Shown here in pieces: positions 18,186 to 27,284 of a stretch of DNA of 64,000 bases. Every line of letters starts with the position of its first letter. Position 1 is the stretch's first letter. The position numbers were made by a program, and so were the translations under genes. The stretch is from the NCBI RefSeq assembly GCF_018987235.1, contig NZ_CP072197.1:1240001-1304000 (forward strand), in the 5' to 3' direction. The stretch is from Lactobacillus crispatus. Lineage in GTDB: Bacteria > Bacillota > Bacilli > Lactobacillales > Lactobacillaceae. The notes under the pieces were generated by a model, which made no database searches, was not told the DNA's origin, and saw only the letters and a list, made by a program, of their open reading frames with translations.

Positions 18186-18884
18186 CTATGGACGATACAC
18201 ATCATCAATGATGTCAAAGCCTTTATCTGCTAAGCTTTTATCTACCCAACTTAAATCAACTTCTCCTTTGCTAAAGGCAATTGCTTTAGCCTCATCCTGC
18301 TCATGAAAAGCTTGTGCCTTAGGCAAAATCTCAGGAGCATCTTTACGTGGAATACAGATTACTCCATCAGCATCCCCTAAAATCACATCACCTGGGTTAA
18401 CACTAACATTCCCACAAGCAACAGGTACATTTATTTCACCAGGTCCTTCTTTATATGGTCCACCTGGAGTAGTACTGGTTGCATAAATCGGCAGTTTCCA
18501 ATTTCTTAAATTATCAATATCACGAATTGGGCCACCAATTACAATACCTGCAATTTTCTTTTGATCGCGTAAGTAAGACATCATTACCTCACCAATCAAA
18601 GATCTAGTGTTATCACCCTCGTCGTCGATGACAATCACATCGCCTGGCTGGCAATACTTTAAAGCCGCATAAATTGCTAAGTTGTCACCCGCCCTGGTGT
18701 GAACCGTAAATGCTGGACCAACCATTTCCTCATCAGGATTCGACATTAACTTAATTCTAGGATTCATAGCACAATTTCGTTCCATGCAATCCGCGGTATT
18801 AGAAGCTGGGATCTTTTTAAAACCAGCTACAACTTTTGGATCAGGCATTTGCCTCTTTAAATAAATTCTTTTTCCTACAGGCAT
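18186..18884 (-). CDS. RraA-like protein, possible oxaloacetate decarboxylase/aldolase
   Basis: A 232-residue protein of the RraA/HMG-aldolase fold. The metal-site signature is seen as GEVMMSYL at 98-105 and GGPIRDID at 117-124 (Arg121, Asp122, Asp124). This fold includes 4-hydroxy-4-methyl-2-oxoglutarate aldolases, which also decarboxylate oxaloacetate, and the catalytically different RNase E inhibitor RraA. Placement before a citrate carrier and near citrate lyase suggests action on oxaloacetate or a related acid. AGGGGAG precedes the ATG. Confidence 0.75.
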   Translation of the reverse strand: MPVGKRIYLKRQMPDPKVVAGFKKIPASNTADCMERNCAMNPRIKLMSNPDEEMVGPAFTVHTRAGDNLAIYAALKYCQPGDVIVIDDEGDNTRSLIGEVMMSYLRDQKKIAGIVIGGPIRDIDNLRNWKLPIYATSTTPGGPYKEGPGEINVPVACGNVSVNPGDVILGDADGVICIPRKDAPEILPKAQAFHEQDEAKAIAFSKGEVDLSWVDKSLADKGFDIIDDVYRP

Positions 18885-18981
18885 AGAGTAGCTCTCCCCT
18901 CTTTATGCTCCCTAATCTATCTTGTTATTGTTAAACAAGCCTTTTTATAAAAACTAAAACTCATCACAACTCACAATTAGT

Positions 18982-19014
18982 ATTATACACTTATCAATAG
19001 ATTAAGCGGTTACA
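18982..19014 (-). promoter_or_regulatory. promoter and cre-like site for the RraA/carrier operon
   Basis: On the minus strand a TATAAT at 18987-18982 is preceded by TGTAACCGCTTAAT at 19014-19001, which matches 12 of 14 positions of the CcpA box and keeps its CG core. No good -35 is seen. Confidence 0.5.
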
Positions 19015-19075
19015 AATTTTAAATTATTTTGATTTTTTGCTTATTTTTTGAATTATTTAAACTCAAATAATTATG

Positions 19076-19114
19076 CAAAAAAAGAGAACTGGCTAATTAA
19101 ACCAGATCTCTTTA
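19076..19114 (-). terminator. terminator of pepE
   Basis: On the minus strand AAAGAGATCTGG pairs with CCAGTTCTCTTT (one mismatch) before a T run; just after the peptidase gene. Confidence 0.88.
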
Positions 19115-19136
19115 CTTGATCTTTGTTATTTTGATC

Positions 19137-20453
19137 TTATTCACCAAAGTTTTCCCAAGGCATTACATCAATTGCAGGTTGATCAAGCAACTCTTGCAAT
19201 TCTTTTGGTAAAAATTCTTTCTTCACAATCACATCATAAACATATTGTTCAAACCATGGCTCGCTCATTTCGTAGAAGCCCTTGTGTCCATATTTATCAC
19301 CCCAAGAATTTTCAACCTTCCACTTGCGAATGTGACCATTATCTTCATCAACACCAACTAAAGTCATATCATGAGTGGCAAAACCTTCCCCTGTATTCAA
19401 GCGGTCAGCCTTACTCATTTGCGTATCTACGTGGAATAATTGATCAGTCTTGTACAAGTCGGTATCAAGAAAACCAGTCTTTCTTTCCATTTGCTTTAAA
19501 ACGTCATTACCAAAGCTGACTGCTTCACCTGCCTTAAGTTGCGCCACTGCAGCTTGAGCTAAATATTCAATTGGTACATTCAAATACTTAACTTGATCAC
19601 CACCAGCAACATTATCATAAAGTGGCAAATGGTAAACTTTGTTGTATTCATGATTAGGGATGTTGGACAAAGCAACATAATCATCGAAATTAAAGTTCTT
19701 GAAATACTTTTGGACAAAAGCTTGTGGTGTCAGATCACGTTCCAAGTGATATTTCTTATCATCATCACGATATTCTAAGTCAAATTTCTTTGGTGGTTCA
19801 CCCAAGGCTACAGAAACCATGCGATAAATCTCGTTCAAGAATTCCTTCTTAGTTTTTTCTGCTTCATCCTTCTTACCTTCACTGACTAATTTACGCAAAA
19901 CAAGCGCATCTTTTCGTTCCTTGCGAGCCAAGTTCTCAGCCAAAGCAGTAGTATTATTGGTATTAAAACTCTCTGGCATTGCGTATGAAGGTACTACACC
20001 ATATTTTTTAACTAAGTTAATGGCCATAGTCCAAAGACCACCATCTTCACCAGCAAATTCAAGCCATGCTTGGACATGACGATCAGTCAAAGGTTTATCT
20101 GCTAAACGAATAATTGCATTGTAAAAAGCGTTAGCACGTTCAATCTTGTCCCAGAAGAAATTATAAGCTTGTGAGAACGTAAAATCCTTGACCTTGTTTT
20201 CCTTGCCAAAGTAGTGGCGCAAAACATTCAAAGTAGTGAATTCCCAGCAACGACCAGAATGCTTCTGATCAGTTACACCGCCAATATCAAGTTCAGTTGA
20301 AAAGACATGATTAAGTCGTTCTGATACGCGGTCATTAAATGAAGCTTCAAGCAAACCACTACGACGAGCAGCACGAGAAGCTACTTTATTCTCAGGATTA
20401 GAATTAAAGCTTTCAGAAAAGCCTTCAATTTCTTGTTGTGAAATAACTGTCAT
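19137..20453 (-). CDS. pepE: C1-family cysteine peptidase, PepE/PepC type
   Basis: A 438-residue intracellular cysteine peptidase of the bleomycin hydrolase family. The catalytic triad is visible: Cys69 in HSGRCWEF, His361 in ATHDMTLVGV and Asn382 in VENSWGD. The CWEF variant and the 438-residue length fit the lactobacillar endopeptidase PepE better than the aminopeptidase PepC (CWLF), but the two are close. CGAGG precedes the ATG. Single-gene unit with its own terminator, lying between the carrier operon and the malate dehydrogenase-like gene. Confidence 0.9.
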   Translation of the reverse strand: MTVISQQEIEGFSESFNSNPENKVASRAARRSGLLEASFNDRVSERLNHVFSTELDIGGVTDQKHSGRCWEFTTLNVLRHYFGKENKVKDFTFSQAYNFFWDKIERANAFYNAIIRLADKPLTDRHVQAWLEFAGEDGGLWTMAINLVKKYGVVPSYAMPESFNTNNTTALAENLARKERKDALVLRKLVSEGKKDEAEKTKKEFLNEIYRMVSVALGEPPKKFDLEYRDDDKKYHLERDLTPQAFVQKYFKNFNFDDYVALSNIPNHEYNKVYHLPLYDNVAGGDQVKYLNVPIEYLAQAAVAQLKAGEAVSFGNDVLKQMERKTGFLDTDLYKTDQLFHVDTQMSKADRLNTGEGFATHDMTLVGVDEDNGHIRKWKVENSWGDKYGHKGFYEMSEPWFEQYVYDVIVKKEFLPKELQELLDQPAIDVMPWENFGE

Positions 20454-20534
20454 GATATACCTCGTTAATTCTTATCTTTTAATCTTTTTATTAATCTTTT
20501 CTTATATAATACTATTTTCTAGCTTTTTTGTCAT

Positions 20535-20573
20535 TAAGAAAAAGCCCTAGTTTTTTTGACAACTAGGGCTTTT
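20535..20573 (-). terminator. terminator of the dehydrogenase gene
   Basis: AAAAGCCCTAGTT pairs perfectly with AACTAGGGCTTTT; T run on the minus side. Twenty bases after the gene ends. Confidence 0.9.
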
Positions 20574-20591
20574 AATAAAATTAATGATCAA

Positions 20592-21521
20592 TTAAAGGTT
20601 TATACCTGACAAAACTTCTTGCATCTTGTCTGCTGAGTTAATCATCTTAGCATGCTCAGTATCGGAAAGCTTAGTTTCAATTACCTTTTCGATCCCTTCA
20701 CCGTTAATAACGGTTGGGGTACCTAAGTAAAGATCATGCTTAATACCGTATTCACCATTAATCGGAGCTGAAAGTGGCAAACAAATTGCACGATTGTCCA
20801 AAATAGCTGAGACAATTTGAGTAAGCATCATTGCAACACCGTAGAATGTAGCACCTTTGTTGGCAATGATCTTGCCACCCTTCTTACGCACATCGGTCTC
20901 AATTTCTGCTAGAACATCATCGTTGATTTCTGAGTAATCACGGAGTGCCTTACCTGCAACTGTTGATTCATCAAAGTTTTCAAAACTAGTATCACCGTGT
21001 TCACCAAGAACCATTGAGTTAACCTTAGCAACTGGGACATTCAAACGCTTTGAAAGTTCAACACGAAGACGCATTGAATCAAGTGAAGTACCAGTACCAA
21101 TTACACGGTTCTTAGGGAAACCAGACAACTTTTGGGTCAAAGTCGTCAAAATGTCAACTGGGTTTGCGGAAACAACAAAGACACCATTAAATCCTGATTC
21201 AACTACTGGCTTAACAATACTTTCCAAAATCTTAACGTTCTTGTTAACCAAGTCAAGTCTAGTTTCACCTGGCTTACGAGGAACACCAGCAGTGATCACA
21301 CAAACGTCAGCATCTTTAGCATCACTATAATCGGCTGCAGGATGAATATTGGTTTGACCCATAAATGGCGTAATATCTTCAAGGTCCATTGAATCACCAA
21401 CAGGACGATCCTTAGCTACATCAAAAATTGCTAATTCATCAACAATTGTATTTTGCAATAAGTCATTTGCAAAAGTTGAACCAACAGCACCATCACCAAC
21501 AAGAAATACTTTTCTACTCAT
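20592..21521 (-). CDS. lactate/malate dehydrogenase-family enzyme, predicted malate dehydrogenase
   Basis: A 309-residue NAD-dependent 2-hydroxyacid dehydrogenase with an LDH-type chain. NAD fold GDGAVGSTF at 9-17. Catalytic residues: Arg88 in GETRLDLV, Asp148 and Arg151 in DSMRLRV, His175 in GEHGD. The substrate-specificity position, normally Gln in lactate dehydrogenase (APQKPGETR), is Arg82 here (VPRKPGETR). In known LDH work a Gln-to-Arg change at this site (LDH residue 102) switches preference to oxaloacetate/malate. Neighbouring fumarase and fumarate reductase fit a malate dehydrogenase. Own promoter and terminator. Confidence 0.85.
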   Translation of the reverse strand: MSRKVFLVGDGAVGSTFANDLLQNTIVDELAIFDVAKDRPVGDSMDLEDITPFMGQTNIHPAADYSDAKDADVCVITAGVPRKPGETRLDLVNKNVKILESIVKPVVESGFNGVFVVSANPVDILTTLTQKLSGFPKNRVIGTGTSLDSMRLRVELSKRLNVPVAKVNSMVLGEHGDTSFENFDESTVAGKALRDYSEINDDVLAEIETDVRKKGGKIIANKGATFYGVAMMLTQIVSAILDNRAICLPLSAPINGEYGIKHDLYLGTPTVINGEGIEKVIETKLSDTEHAKMINSADKMQEVLSGINL

Positions 21522-21575
21522 AAGTTAAATTAGTCCTTTCAAATGTTTATAAACTGTTTTTTATCTACATGATTA

Positions 21576-21596
21576 ATTATACACTAAGCGCTTTCA
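21576..21596 (-). promoter_or_regulatory. promoter and cre-like site of the dehydrogenase gene
   Basis: On the minus strand TGAAAGCGCTTAGT at 21596-21583 matches 12 of 14 positions of the CcpA box and is followed directly by GTATAAT (-10 at 21581-21576). Same arrangement as at the carrier operon. Confidence 0.55.
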
Positions 21597-21669
21597 TTAG
21601 ACACGATTTATTCCATAATTATAAATTATAATATCCCATCAAAATCTCGCCAGTGTTATTATTTCTATC

Positions 21670-21696
21670 GAAAAAGAGCAGTTAACCAACCGCTCT
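21670..21696 (-). terminator. terminator of fumC-frdA
   Basis: On the minus strand AGAGCGGTT pairs with AACTGCTCT (one G-U) and is followed by five T. Confidence 0.85.
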
Positions 21697-21717
21697 CTTT
21701 ACATAATCTTTCTTATA

Positions 21718-23094
21718 TTATTTACTTTCACGAACATATTTAGCCATCTGAATACCTGCTTGACGACCAAAAATAACTGTTTCGGCAATTGAGTTACCAC
21801 CAATTCGATTATTTCCATGAAGTCCGCCAGATACTTCACCAGCTGCAAATAATCCATCAATTACATTACCATTAGTATCAAGTACTTGAGTTTCAGTATT
21901 AATATGAATACCACCCATAGTATAGTGAATTGCTGGATGAACATGAATTGCAAAGTATGGACCACGATCAAGTTCACGATCCATCCCAGTCGTTCTGCCA
22001 AATTCTTTATCCTTACCAGTTGTAACGGACTTATTCCAAGCGGCAATGGTCTTTTCTAAGTTGGCACCATTTACGCCAATTTTTTTAGCTAAATCAGCCA
22101 AATCAGTACCATGTTCTACTAAACCAATCTGGTCATAAAACTCAACTGCAGCAAAATGAGCCCGTACACCTGAGTCAAAAATCAAGTATGCCCCATCTTC
22201 ATGCAAATTAGTAATTGCACTAGAAACAATCTTTCGTGTACTTAATTCATTAACAAAACGTTGACCATTCTTGTTAACTAAGATAGCACCTTCACCGCGC
22301 AGACCTTCACCAATTAAATAAACATGCGGATTATCAGTATCTGCAGTTGGGTGAACCTGAATGAAGTTCATTTGCATTAGTTGAGCATCAAGTGCTTCAG
22401 CAAGCTTCAGTCCATCGCCTGTAGCCCCTGGCTGATTAGTAGTCTTATAGTCAACTAAGTCTGGACGATACTTCTTAATGATATCCTTGGAAGCACCAAA
22501 GCCACCAGTAGCTAAAAGAACCACCTTAGCTTTAACTGTTTTAATGCCATCTGGTGTCTCAACTTCAACACCATTAACGCGCTTCTTAGCATCTTGCAAC
22601 AACTTGGTAACTTTAGCACCAGTAAAGATGTCAATACCCGCTTTTTTCACCTGTGTTGTCATTCGTGAAGTTAGATAAAATCCAACTGGTTCCATTGAAG
22701 CAGGACGGTGAGCACGTTTCTTACTCATCCCTCCTGTAATGGTCAAATCAGTTAAACGAATACCATATTTCATCAACCATGAAATAGCTAAAGCAGAGTG
22801 GTTAACAAAGTACTTCAACATGGCACGGTCATTTAATAAACCTCCACCTTTTAAAGTTTCTTCATAGAAGTCACGGTTATTATCAATGATCCCTTCGTCA
22901 AGCTGAACCAAAGATTCAGAAGCGTTCATTCCACTTGAAGCACGACTAGTGTTACCACCAGTTTTCTCATTTTTTTCAAGCACAACAACATTTAGACCTA
23001 GTTCATGAGCTTGAAGTGCAGCAGTCAGACCTGCTCCGCCTGAGCCAACAACGATAGCATCATATTTATTCTTTAATTCTTTTGTATTTGGCAT
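21718..23094 (-). CDS. frdA: soluble fumarate reductase flavoprotein
   Basis: A 458-residue FAD protein of the flavocytochrome c/soluble fumarate reductase type. FAD-binding VVGSGGAGLTAAL at 15-27 and GGNTSRASSGMNA follow at 46-58. Active-site segments seen are IQVHPTADTDNPH, RGEGAILVNKNGQRF and IHYTMGGIHI, with the C-terminal HGNNRIGGNSIAE. No N-terminal FMN-binding or haem domain, so electrons must come from another donor. It starts 12 bases after fumC and is co-transcribed with it; together they take malate to succinate. Confidence 0.9.
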   Translation of the reverse strand: MPNTKELKNKYDAIVVGSGGAGLTAALQAHELGLNVVVLEKNEKTGGNTSRASSGMNASESLVQLDEGIIDNNRDFYEETLKGGGLLNDRAMLKYFVNHSALAISWLMKYGIRLTDLTITGGMSKKRAHRPASMEPVGFYLTSRMTTQVKKAGIDIFTGAKVTKLLQDAKKRVNGVEVETPDGIKTVKAKVVLLATGGFGASKDIIKKYRPDLVDYKTTNQPGATGDGLKLAEALDAQLMQMNFIQVHPTADTDNPHVYLIGEGLRGEGAILVNKNGQRFVNELSTRKIVSSAITNLHEDGAYLIFDSGVRAHFAAVEFYDQIGLVEHGTDLADLAKKIGVNGANLEKTIAAWNKSVTTGKDKEFGRTTGMDRELDRGPYFAIHVHPAIHYTMGGIHINTETQVLDTNGNVIDGLFAAGEVSGGLHGNNRIGGNSIAETVIFGRQAGIQMAKYVRESK

Positions 23095-23106
23095 TTCTTA
23101 CTTTCC

Positions 23107-24510
23107 CTATTCTTCTGGAGTAGACTTATCAACATTAGTCATTTGCATATAGTCCATCCATTCATCATATTGTTCTTCAGTAACTTTACCACTCTTCAAA
23201 GCAGCTTCTCTTAAAGTAGTGCCTTCTTTATCAGCAGTTTGCGCAATCTTAGCAGCAGCATGATAGCCAATATGTGGCGACAAGGCAGTAACGGTCATTA
23301 ATGAATTCTCAAGTAATTCATCCATTCTTTCTTCATTAACCGTTAAGCCATGAATCATTTTATCAGCAAAACCAGTAATTGTACCAGTTAAAATATCACA
23401 ACTATCTAAGAATGATGCAATGATGACTGTCTTGAAGACGTTCATTTCAAAATTACCTTGACTAGAAGCAAAGGTAATGGTGGTGTCATTACCAAATACT
23501 TTAGCAGCAGCCATTGTCACAGCCTCTGCCTGAGTTGGGTTAACTTTACCTGGCATAATACTTGAACCTGGCTCATTTGCTGGAATATTTAATTCATGGT
23601 AGCCCGCTCTCGGACCTGAAGCAAGTAAACGAATATCTTGCGCAATCTTAAACATATCAGCAGCCAATGTTTTAAGGGCACCATGAACTACATCAAGACC
23701 TGAATGGTGAGCTAAGCCCCAGAATTTATTAGTTTTAACTTCAAATTTATGACCATAGACTTCTGATAATTTACCAGCAATTTTTTCGGTCATTCCCGGT
23801 GCTGCATTCAAGCCAGTCCCTACAGCAGTCCCACCAATAGCTAATTCGTAGAGAGTTGGCTTCAATTCACGAATATATGATAAGTCATGTTTAAGAGCAG
23901 AAATATAGCCAGATAATTCTTGACCAAAAGTCAAAGGCGTTGCGTCTTGTAAGTGGGTTCGACCAACTTTAACAGTCTTCCAATATTTCTTTTCTTTAGC
24001 AACTAATTTATCAATTAAGTGTTGAATTGCTGGTTCCAACTTGTCCAATGCTTCAACGGCAACAATATTCATTGCAGTTGGATAAGTATCATTAGATGAT
24101 TGACCACGGTTAACATCATCATTAGGCAAAATATCTAAACCTGGGTGCAATTTATTAGCCAAGTTAGCTACAACTTCGTTAACGTTCATGTTGCTTTGAG
24201 TACCTGAACCGGTTTGCAAAACATGAAGTGGGAAGTCCTTACGCAAGTCAGTATCGCTTAAAGCTAGCAAATGATCAATTGCATCTTCAATTGCTTCGCC
24301 TTTTTCTTTTGGTTCATCGCCAACTTCAACGTTACTTTCTGCAGCTGCCTTCTTTAAGTGTAAAAATGCTCGAATAATTTGCAATGGCATCAATTCACCA
24401 CTTGGGAAGTTATTGCGGCTTCTTTCAGTTTGAGGGCCCCATAAAGCATTTTTAGGGATCTTAACTGGACCAATAGTGTCACTTTCAACACGGTATTCTT
24501 CTTCGCTCAT
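23107..24510 (-). CDS. fumC: class II fumarate hydratase
   Basis: A 467-residue fumarase; interconverts malate and fumarate. The superfamily signature GSSIMPGKVNP is present around residues 317-327, with GSGTQSNMNVNEV near 104 and TGLNAAPG near 238. The ATG at 24510 sits behind AAGGAGG, which excludes an in-frame upstream start. A TTGAAA/TATTAT promoter with 17-bp spacing is seen about 70 bp upstream. Leads the fumC-frdA unit. Confidence 0.95.
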   Translation of the reverse strand: MSEEEYRVESDTIGPVKIPKNALWGPQTERSRNNFPSGELMPLQIIRAFLHLKKAAAESNVEVGDEPKEKGEAIEDAIDHLLALSDTDLRKDFPLHVLQTGSGTQSNMNVNEVVANLANKLHPGLDILPNDDVNRGQSSNDTYPTAMNIVAVEALDKLEPAIQHLIDKLVAKEKKYWKTVKVGRTHLQDATPLTFGQELSGYISALKHDLSYIRELKPTLYELAIGGTAVGTGLNAAPGMTEKIAGKLSEVYGHKFEVKTNKFWGLAHHSGLDVVHGALKTLAADMFKIAQDIRLLASGPRAGYHELNIPANEPGSSIMPGKVNPTQAEAVTMAAAKVFGNDTTITFASSQGNFEMNVFKTVIIASFLDSCDILTGTITGFADKMIHGLTVNEERMDELLENSLMTVTALSPHIGYHAAAKIAQTADKEGTTLREAALKSGKVTEEQYDEWMDYMQMTNVDKSTPEE

Positions 24511-24605
24511 ATTATATTCCTCCTTATTAAGCTCTATAAGGTTTGCGTTAATTATCAATCACCATTTATAATACCTGTAAAGGCTTTCTTTTTCAATTTC
24601 ATTCC

Positions 24606-24634
24606 AAAAAAAGACCCAGGATTTTTCCTGGATC
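24606..24634 (-). terminator. terminator of metQNI
   Basis: On the minus strand GATCCAGG pairs with CCTGGGTC (one G-U) and is followed by seven T; six bases after metI. Confidence 0.88.
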
Positions 24635-24640
24635 ATAGTT

Positions 24641-25342
24641 TTATCTAGACTGGTGATTCATTCTTTTAGCAAAGAAGTCACCAATGATTTGAACGATAAA
24701 AATCAAAATAATTACTAATACAGTAGCTACTAAAGTAACATCATTATTGAATCGGTTATAACCGTATGAAATAGCGGTATTACCTAAACCACCGGCACCT
24801 ACAGCACCAGCCATTGCAGTCAAACCAATCAAAGAAATAATCGTCACCGTCGAAACACGAATCAGTTCTGAGCGAGATTCTCTTAAATAAACATCAAAGA
24901 TAATATCACGCGCAGTTGAGCCCAAACTTTCTGCGGCTTCAACCTTACCTGGGTCAACACTTTCTAAAGCAACTTGTACCTGACGAGCATAAAATGGAAA
25001 TACGCCTAAAGTTAATGGTACTAAGGCTGCCTTCATTCCGATCTGTGTACCTACAATTTTTTGAGTAACTGGTGCAACAAATGCAAGCAGGATAATGAAC
25101 GGAATCGCTCTGAAGATTGAAACTAGCTTGTCTGAGAAATTGTACCAGAATTTATTGGGCCGAATCCCGCCATCCTTAGTTAAAACTAAAATCACGCCAA
25201 AGATAATACCAAGAATGCCACCAAAGATAGCTGACCAAAAAGTCATAAATAAGGTCTGAAAAATACTAGTGCCCCAGCCAGCGTCTCCGCCCCAGCCAAG
25301 TTGAACAACATTGGGTAAATATTTACTTAAGAAACTAATCAT
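24641..25342 (-). CDS. metI: methionine ABC transporter permease MetI
   Basis: A 233-residue permease with about five helices. The EAA loop [19 protein letters not shown] segment (near 145-160) contacts the ATPase. MetI forms the membrane channel for D/L-methionine uptake. The ATG at 25342 overlaps the metN stop and follows AAGGGGA by nine bases; a more distal ATG in frame lies inside metN. Third gene of metQNI. Confidence 0.92.
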   Translation of the reverse strand: MISFLSKYLPNVVQLGWGGDAGWGTSIFQTLFMTFWSAIFGGILGIIFGVILVLTKDGGIRPNKFWYNFSDKLVSIFRAIPFIILLAFVAPVTQKIVGTQIGMKAALVPLTLGVFPFYARQVQVALESVDPGKVEAAESLGSTARDIIFDVYLRESRSELIRVSTVTIISLIGLTAMAGAVGAGGLGNTAISYGYNRFNNDVTLVATVLVIILIFIVQIIGDFFAKRMNHQSR

Positions 25343-26399
25343 GATATACATTCCCCTTTTCATCTAAACGTGTAAATGTCACATTTTGCTTAGCCAAAAA
25401 TTCTTGTGTTTGCTTTTGCTTAGCTGGATCGCCTTCCACCAATACCACCAAAGTACCAATTGGCTCTTCATTCAAAAGTTCAACATTCCCATAAAGCATT
25501 GAAACTTCTACGCCAATTTGCTTATACAATTCAATAATGATTGATTTAGTCACATTAGCTACGCTGTAAACTAATTGATAAATTGCTTCATTTTTGCCAA
25601 GCTTATCAAGCGCCAATGAATTCAAAGTAGAAATCGCTTCAAGTGATCCACCAACAAACTTCTTGGTTAAATCCTGCTTAGGATGTAAGAAGACATCTCG
25701 CAAACTGCCGTCTTCAATCACATTGCCGTGTTCCATGACGGCGACCTTAGTGGCAATCTTCTTAACAGCATCCATTTCGTGCGTGATTAAGATGACCGTT
25801 AAGTGGAACTTTTTGTTCAAACGCTTAAGCAGGTCCAAGATTTGTTGCGTATTTTGTGGGTCCAAGGCACTGGTTGCTTCATCAGAGATCAAAATATCTG
25901 GATTATTAGCCAAAGCTCTAGCAATCGCTACTCTTTGTTGTTGCCCACCAGATAATTCAGCTGGATAAAAGTCAGCCTTATCTTTTAAGTCAACCAGATC
26001 AAGCAGTTCCAATGACCGTTTTTCTAATTCCTCATCACTCAACTTTTCATGTTTTAAGGCAAAGGCTACATTTTCTAATACAGTCGTTTCATTTAATAGG
26101 TTAAAACCCTGGAAGATCATTCCGATGTTTCTGCGCTTTAATTGCAATTCTTTATTAGAAATCACCTGCTTGCCATCTTTAACAAATTCAGTGCCATCAA
26201 CGGTAATACTACCGGCAGTTGGTTTTTGTAAAAGATTGACCGTTCTAACTAAAGTTGACTTACCGGCACCAGAGAAACCTACAATTCCATAAATGTCGCC
26301 TTTTTCAATGGAAAGAGAAACATTATTCACTGCTTTAACTGGTTCGCCCTTCTTCTGAGGGAAGGCCACTTCTACATTTTTTAATTCAACAATACTCAT
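25335..26399 (-). CDS. metN: methionine ABC transporter ATPase MetN
   Basis: A 354-residue ATPase: Walker [10 protein letters not shown] at 41-49, signature LSGGQQQR near 143-150, Walker [16 protein letters not shown]-terminal extension of about 100 residues is the regulatory NIL domain that binds methionine in this family. Starts 12 bases after metQ. Confidence 0.94.
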   Translation of the reverse strand: MSIVELKNVEVAFPQKKGEPVKAVNNVSLSIEKGDIYGIVGFSGAGKSTLVRTVNLLQKPTAGSITVDGTEFVKDGKQVISNKELQLKRRNIGMIFQGFNLLNETTVLENVAFALKHEKLSDEELEKRSLELLDLVDLKDKADFYPAELSGGQQQRVAIARALANNPDILISDEATSALDPQNTQQILDLLKRLNKKFHLTVILITHEMDAVKKIATKVAVMEHGNVIEDGSLRDVFLHPKQDLTKKFVGGSLEAISTLNSLALDKLGKNEAIYQLVYSVANVTKSIIIELYKQIGVEVSMLYGNVELLNEEPIGTLVVLVEGDPAKQKQTQEFLAKQNVTFTRLDEKGNVYHD

Positions 26400-26411
26400 T
26401 TTTGATCCTCC

Positions 26412-27266
26412 TTACTTCAACTTAACGTCCCAGGCTGCAATTTGCGTATTGCCATAGTATTTCTTAGTTAGCTTCTTAGTTTCTGCAGTTTGGTAAGCCA
26501 TGACGACATCTTGGTAAAGCTTGTCCTTTTGTTTGCCTTGTTTGACACAAAGAATGTTAATCCATTGTTTTGAATCTTTGTTAATTGGTTCAATGTAAAT
26601 CGTTTGCTTATCAGTCAAGCCAGCAGGACCAGCATAATCATTATTTACTACAGAAGCGTCAACTGAATTCAATACTCGACCAGTTTGTTCAGCACCGATT
26701 TCCTTAATCTTGTAGTTATTTGGATTGCTGGTGATATCAGCTACAGTAACTAAGGTCTTACCCTTCTTCAACTTAATTAAGCCGGCATTTTTCAAAACAA
26801 ACAGTGCTCTTGATTCGTTAGTAGCATCGTTAGGCACTGCAATCGTGGCACCATCAGGTAAGTCACTCAATTTATGATACTTGCGTGAATAAAGTCTGAT
26901 CGGTGCGATGTAGGTTCTACCAATGGCGACAACGCCACCGTGATTTGCCTTATTCCAATCCTTTAAGAAGGCATAGTGTTGAAAAGCATTCATGTCAATA
27001 TCGCCCGACTTCAAGGCCTTGTTAGGTTGGTTGTAATCCGTAAAGTTCTTAGTTTTTAAGGTAATACCATATTTTTCCTTAGCCGTTTTAGCAATTGACT
27101 TCCAAATTGCGGCTTCGGCTTTACTTTCCCCAACGATTCCGACTGTAACAGTTTTTGCCTGATTTTGACTGGGAATTCCTGGACCAAAACTAAACCAACC
27201 TGCAATCACGATCAGTATCCCAATGATCGTCCAAATAATGGTATTTCTTCTTCTCCGTTTTCTCAT
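26412..27266 (-). CDS. metQ: methionine-binding protein MetQ with an uncleaved membrane anchor
   Basis: A 284-residue NlpA/MetQ-family solute-binding protein. The mature part begins TVTVGIVGESKAEAAIWK and has the usual DMNAFQHYAFLKDWNK motif. Unlike typical MetQ lipoproteins there is no lipobox cysteine: the N-terminus is MRKRRRRN followed by one hydrophobic helix (about residues 9-28), so it seems anchored by a signal-anchor helix. The ATG at 27266 follows TAGGAGTG. First gene of metQNI, behind a T-box leader. Confidence 0.9.
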   Translation of the reverse strand: MRKRRRRNTIIWTIIGILIVIAGWFSFGPGIPSQNQAKTVTVGIVGESKAEAAIWKSIAKTAKEKYGITLKTKNFTDYNQPNKALKSGDIDMNAFQHYAFLKDWNKANHGGVVAIGRTYIAPIRLYSRKYHKLSDLPDGATIAVPNDATNESRALFVLKNAGLIKLKKGKTLVTVADITSNPNNYKIKEIGAEQTGRVLNSVDASVVNNDYAGPAGLTDKQTIYIEPINKDSKQWINILCVKQGKQKDKLYQDVVMAYQTAETKKLTKKYYGNTQIAAWDVKLK

Positions 27267-27284
27267 AAAATACACTCCTACTTT

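Noticed and set aside
20592..21521. Plain L-lactate dehydrogenase
   Set aside because: The specificity loop has Arg where lactate dehydrogenases have Gln, and the neighbours are fumarase and fumarate reductase.
24576..24589. cre site in the fumC promoter
   Set aside because: Twelve of 14 positions match, but the central CG is broken, so it is not listed as a feature.
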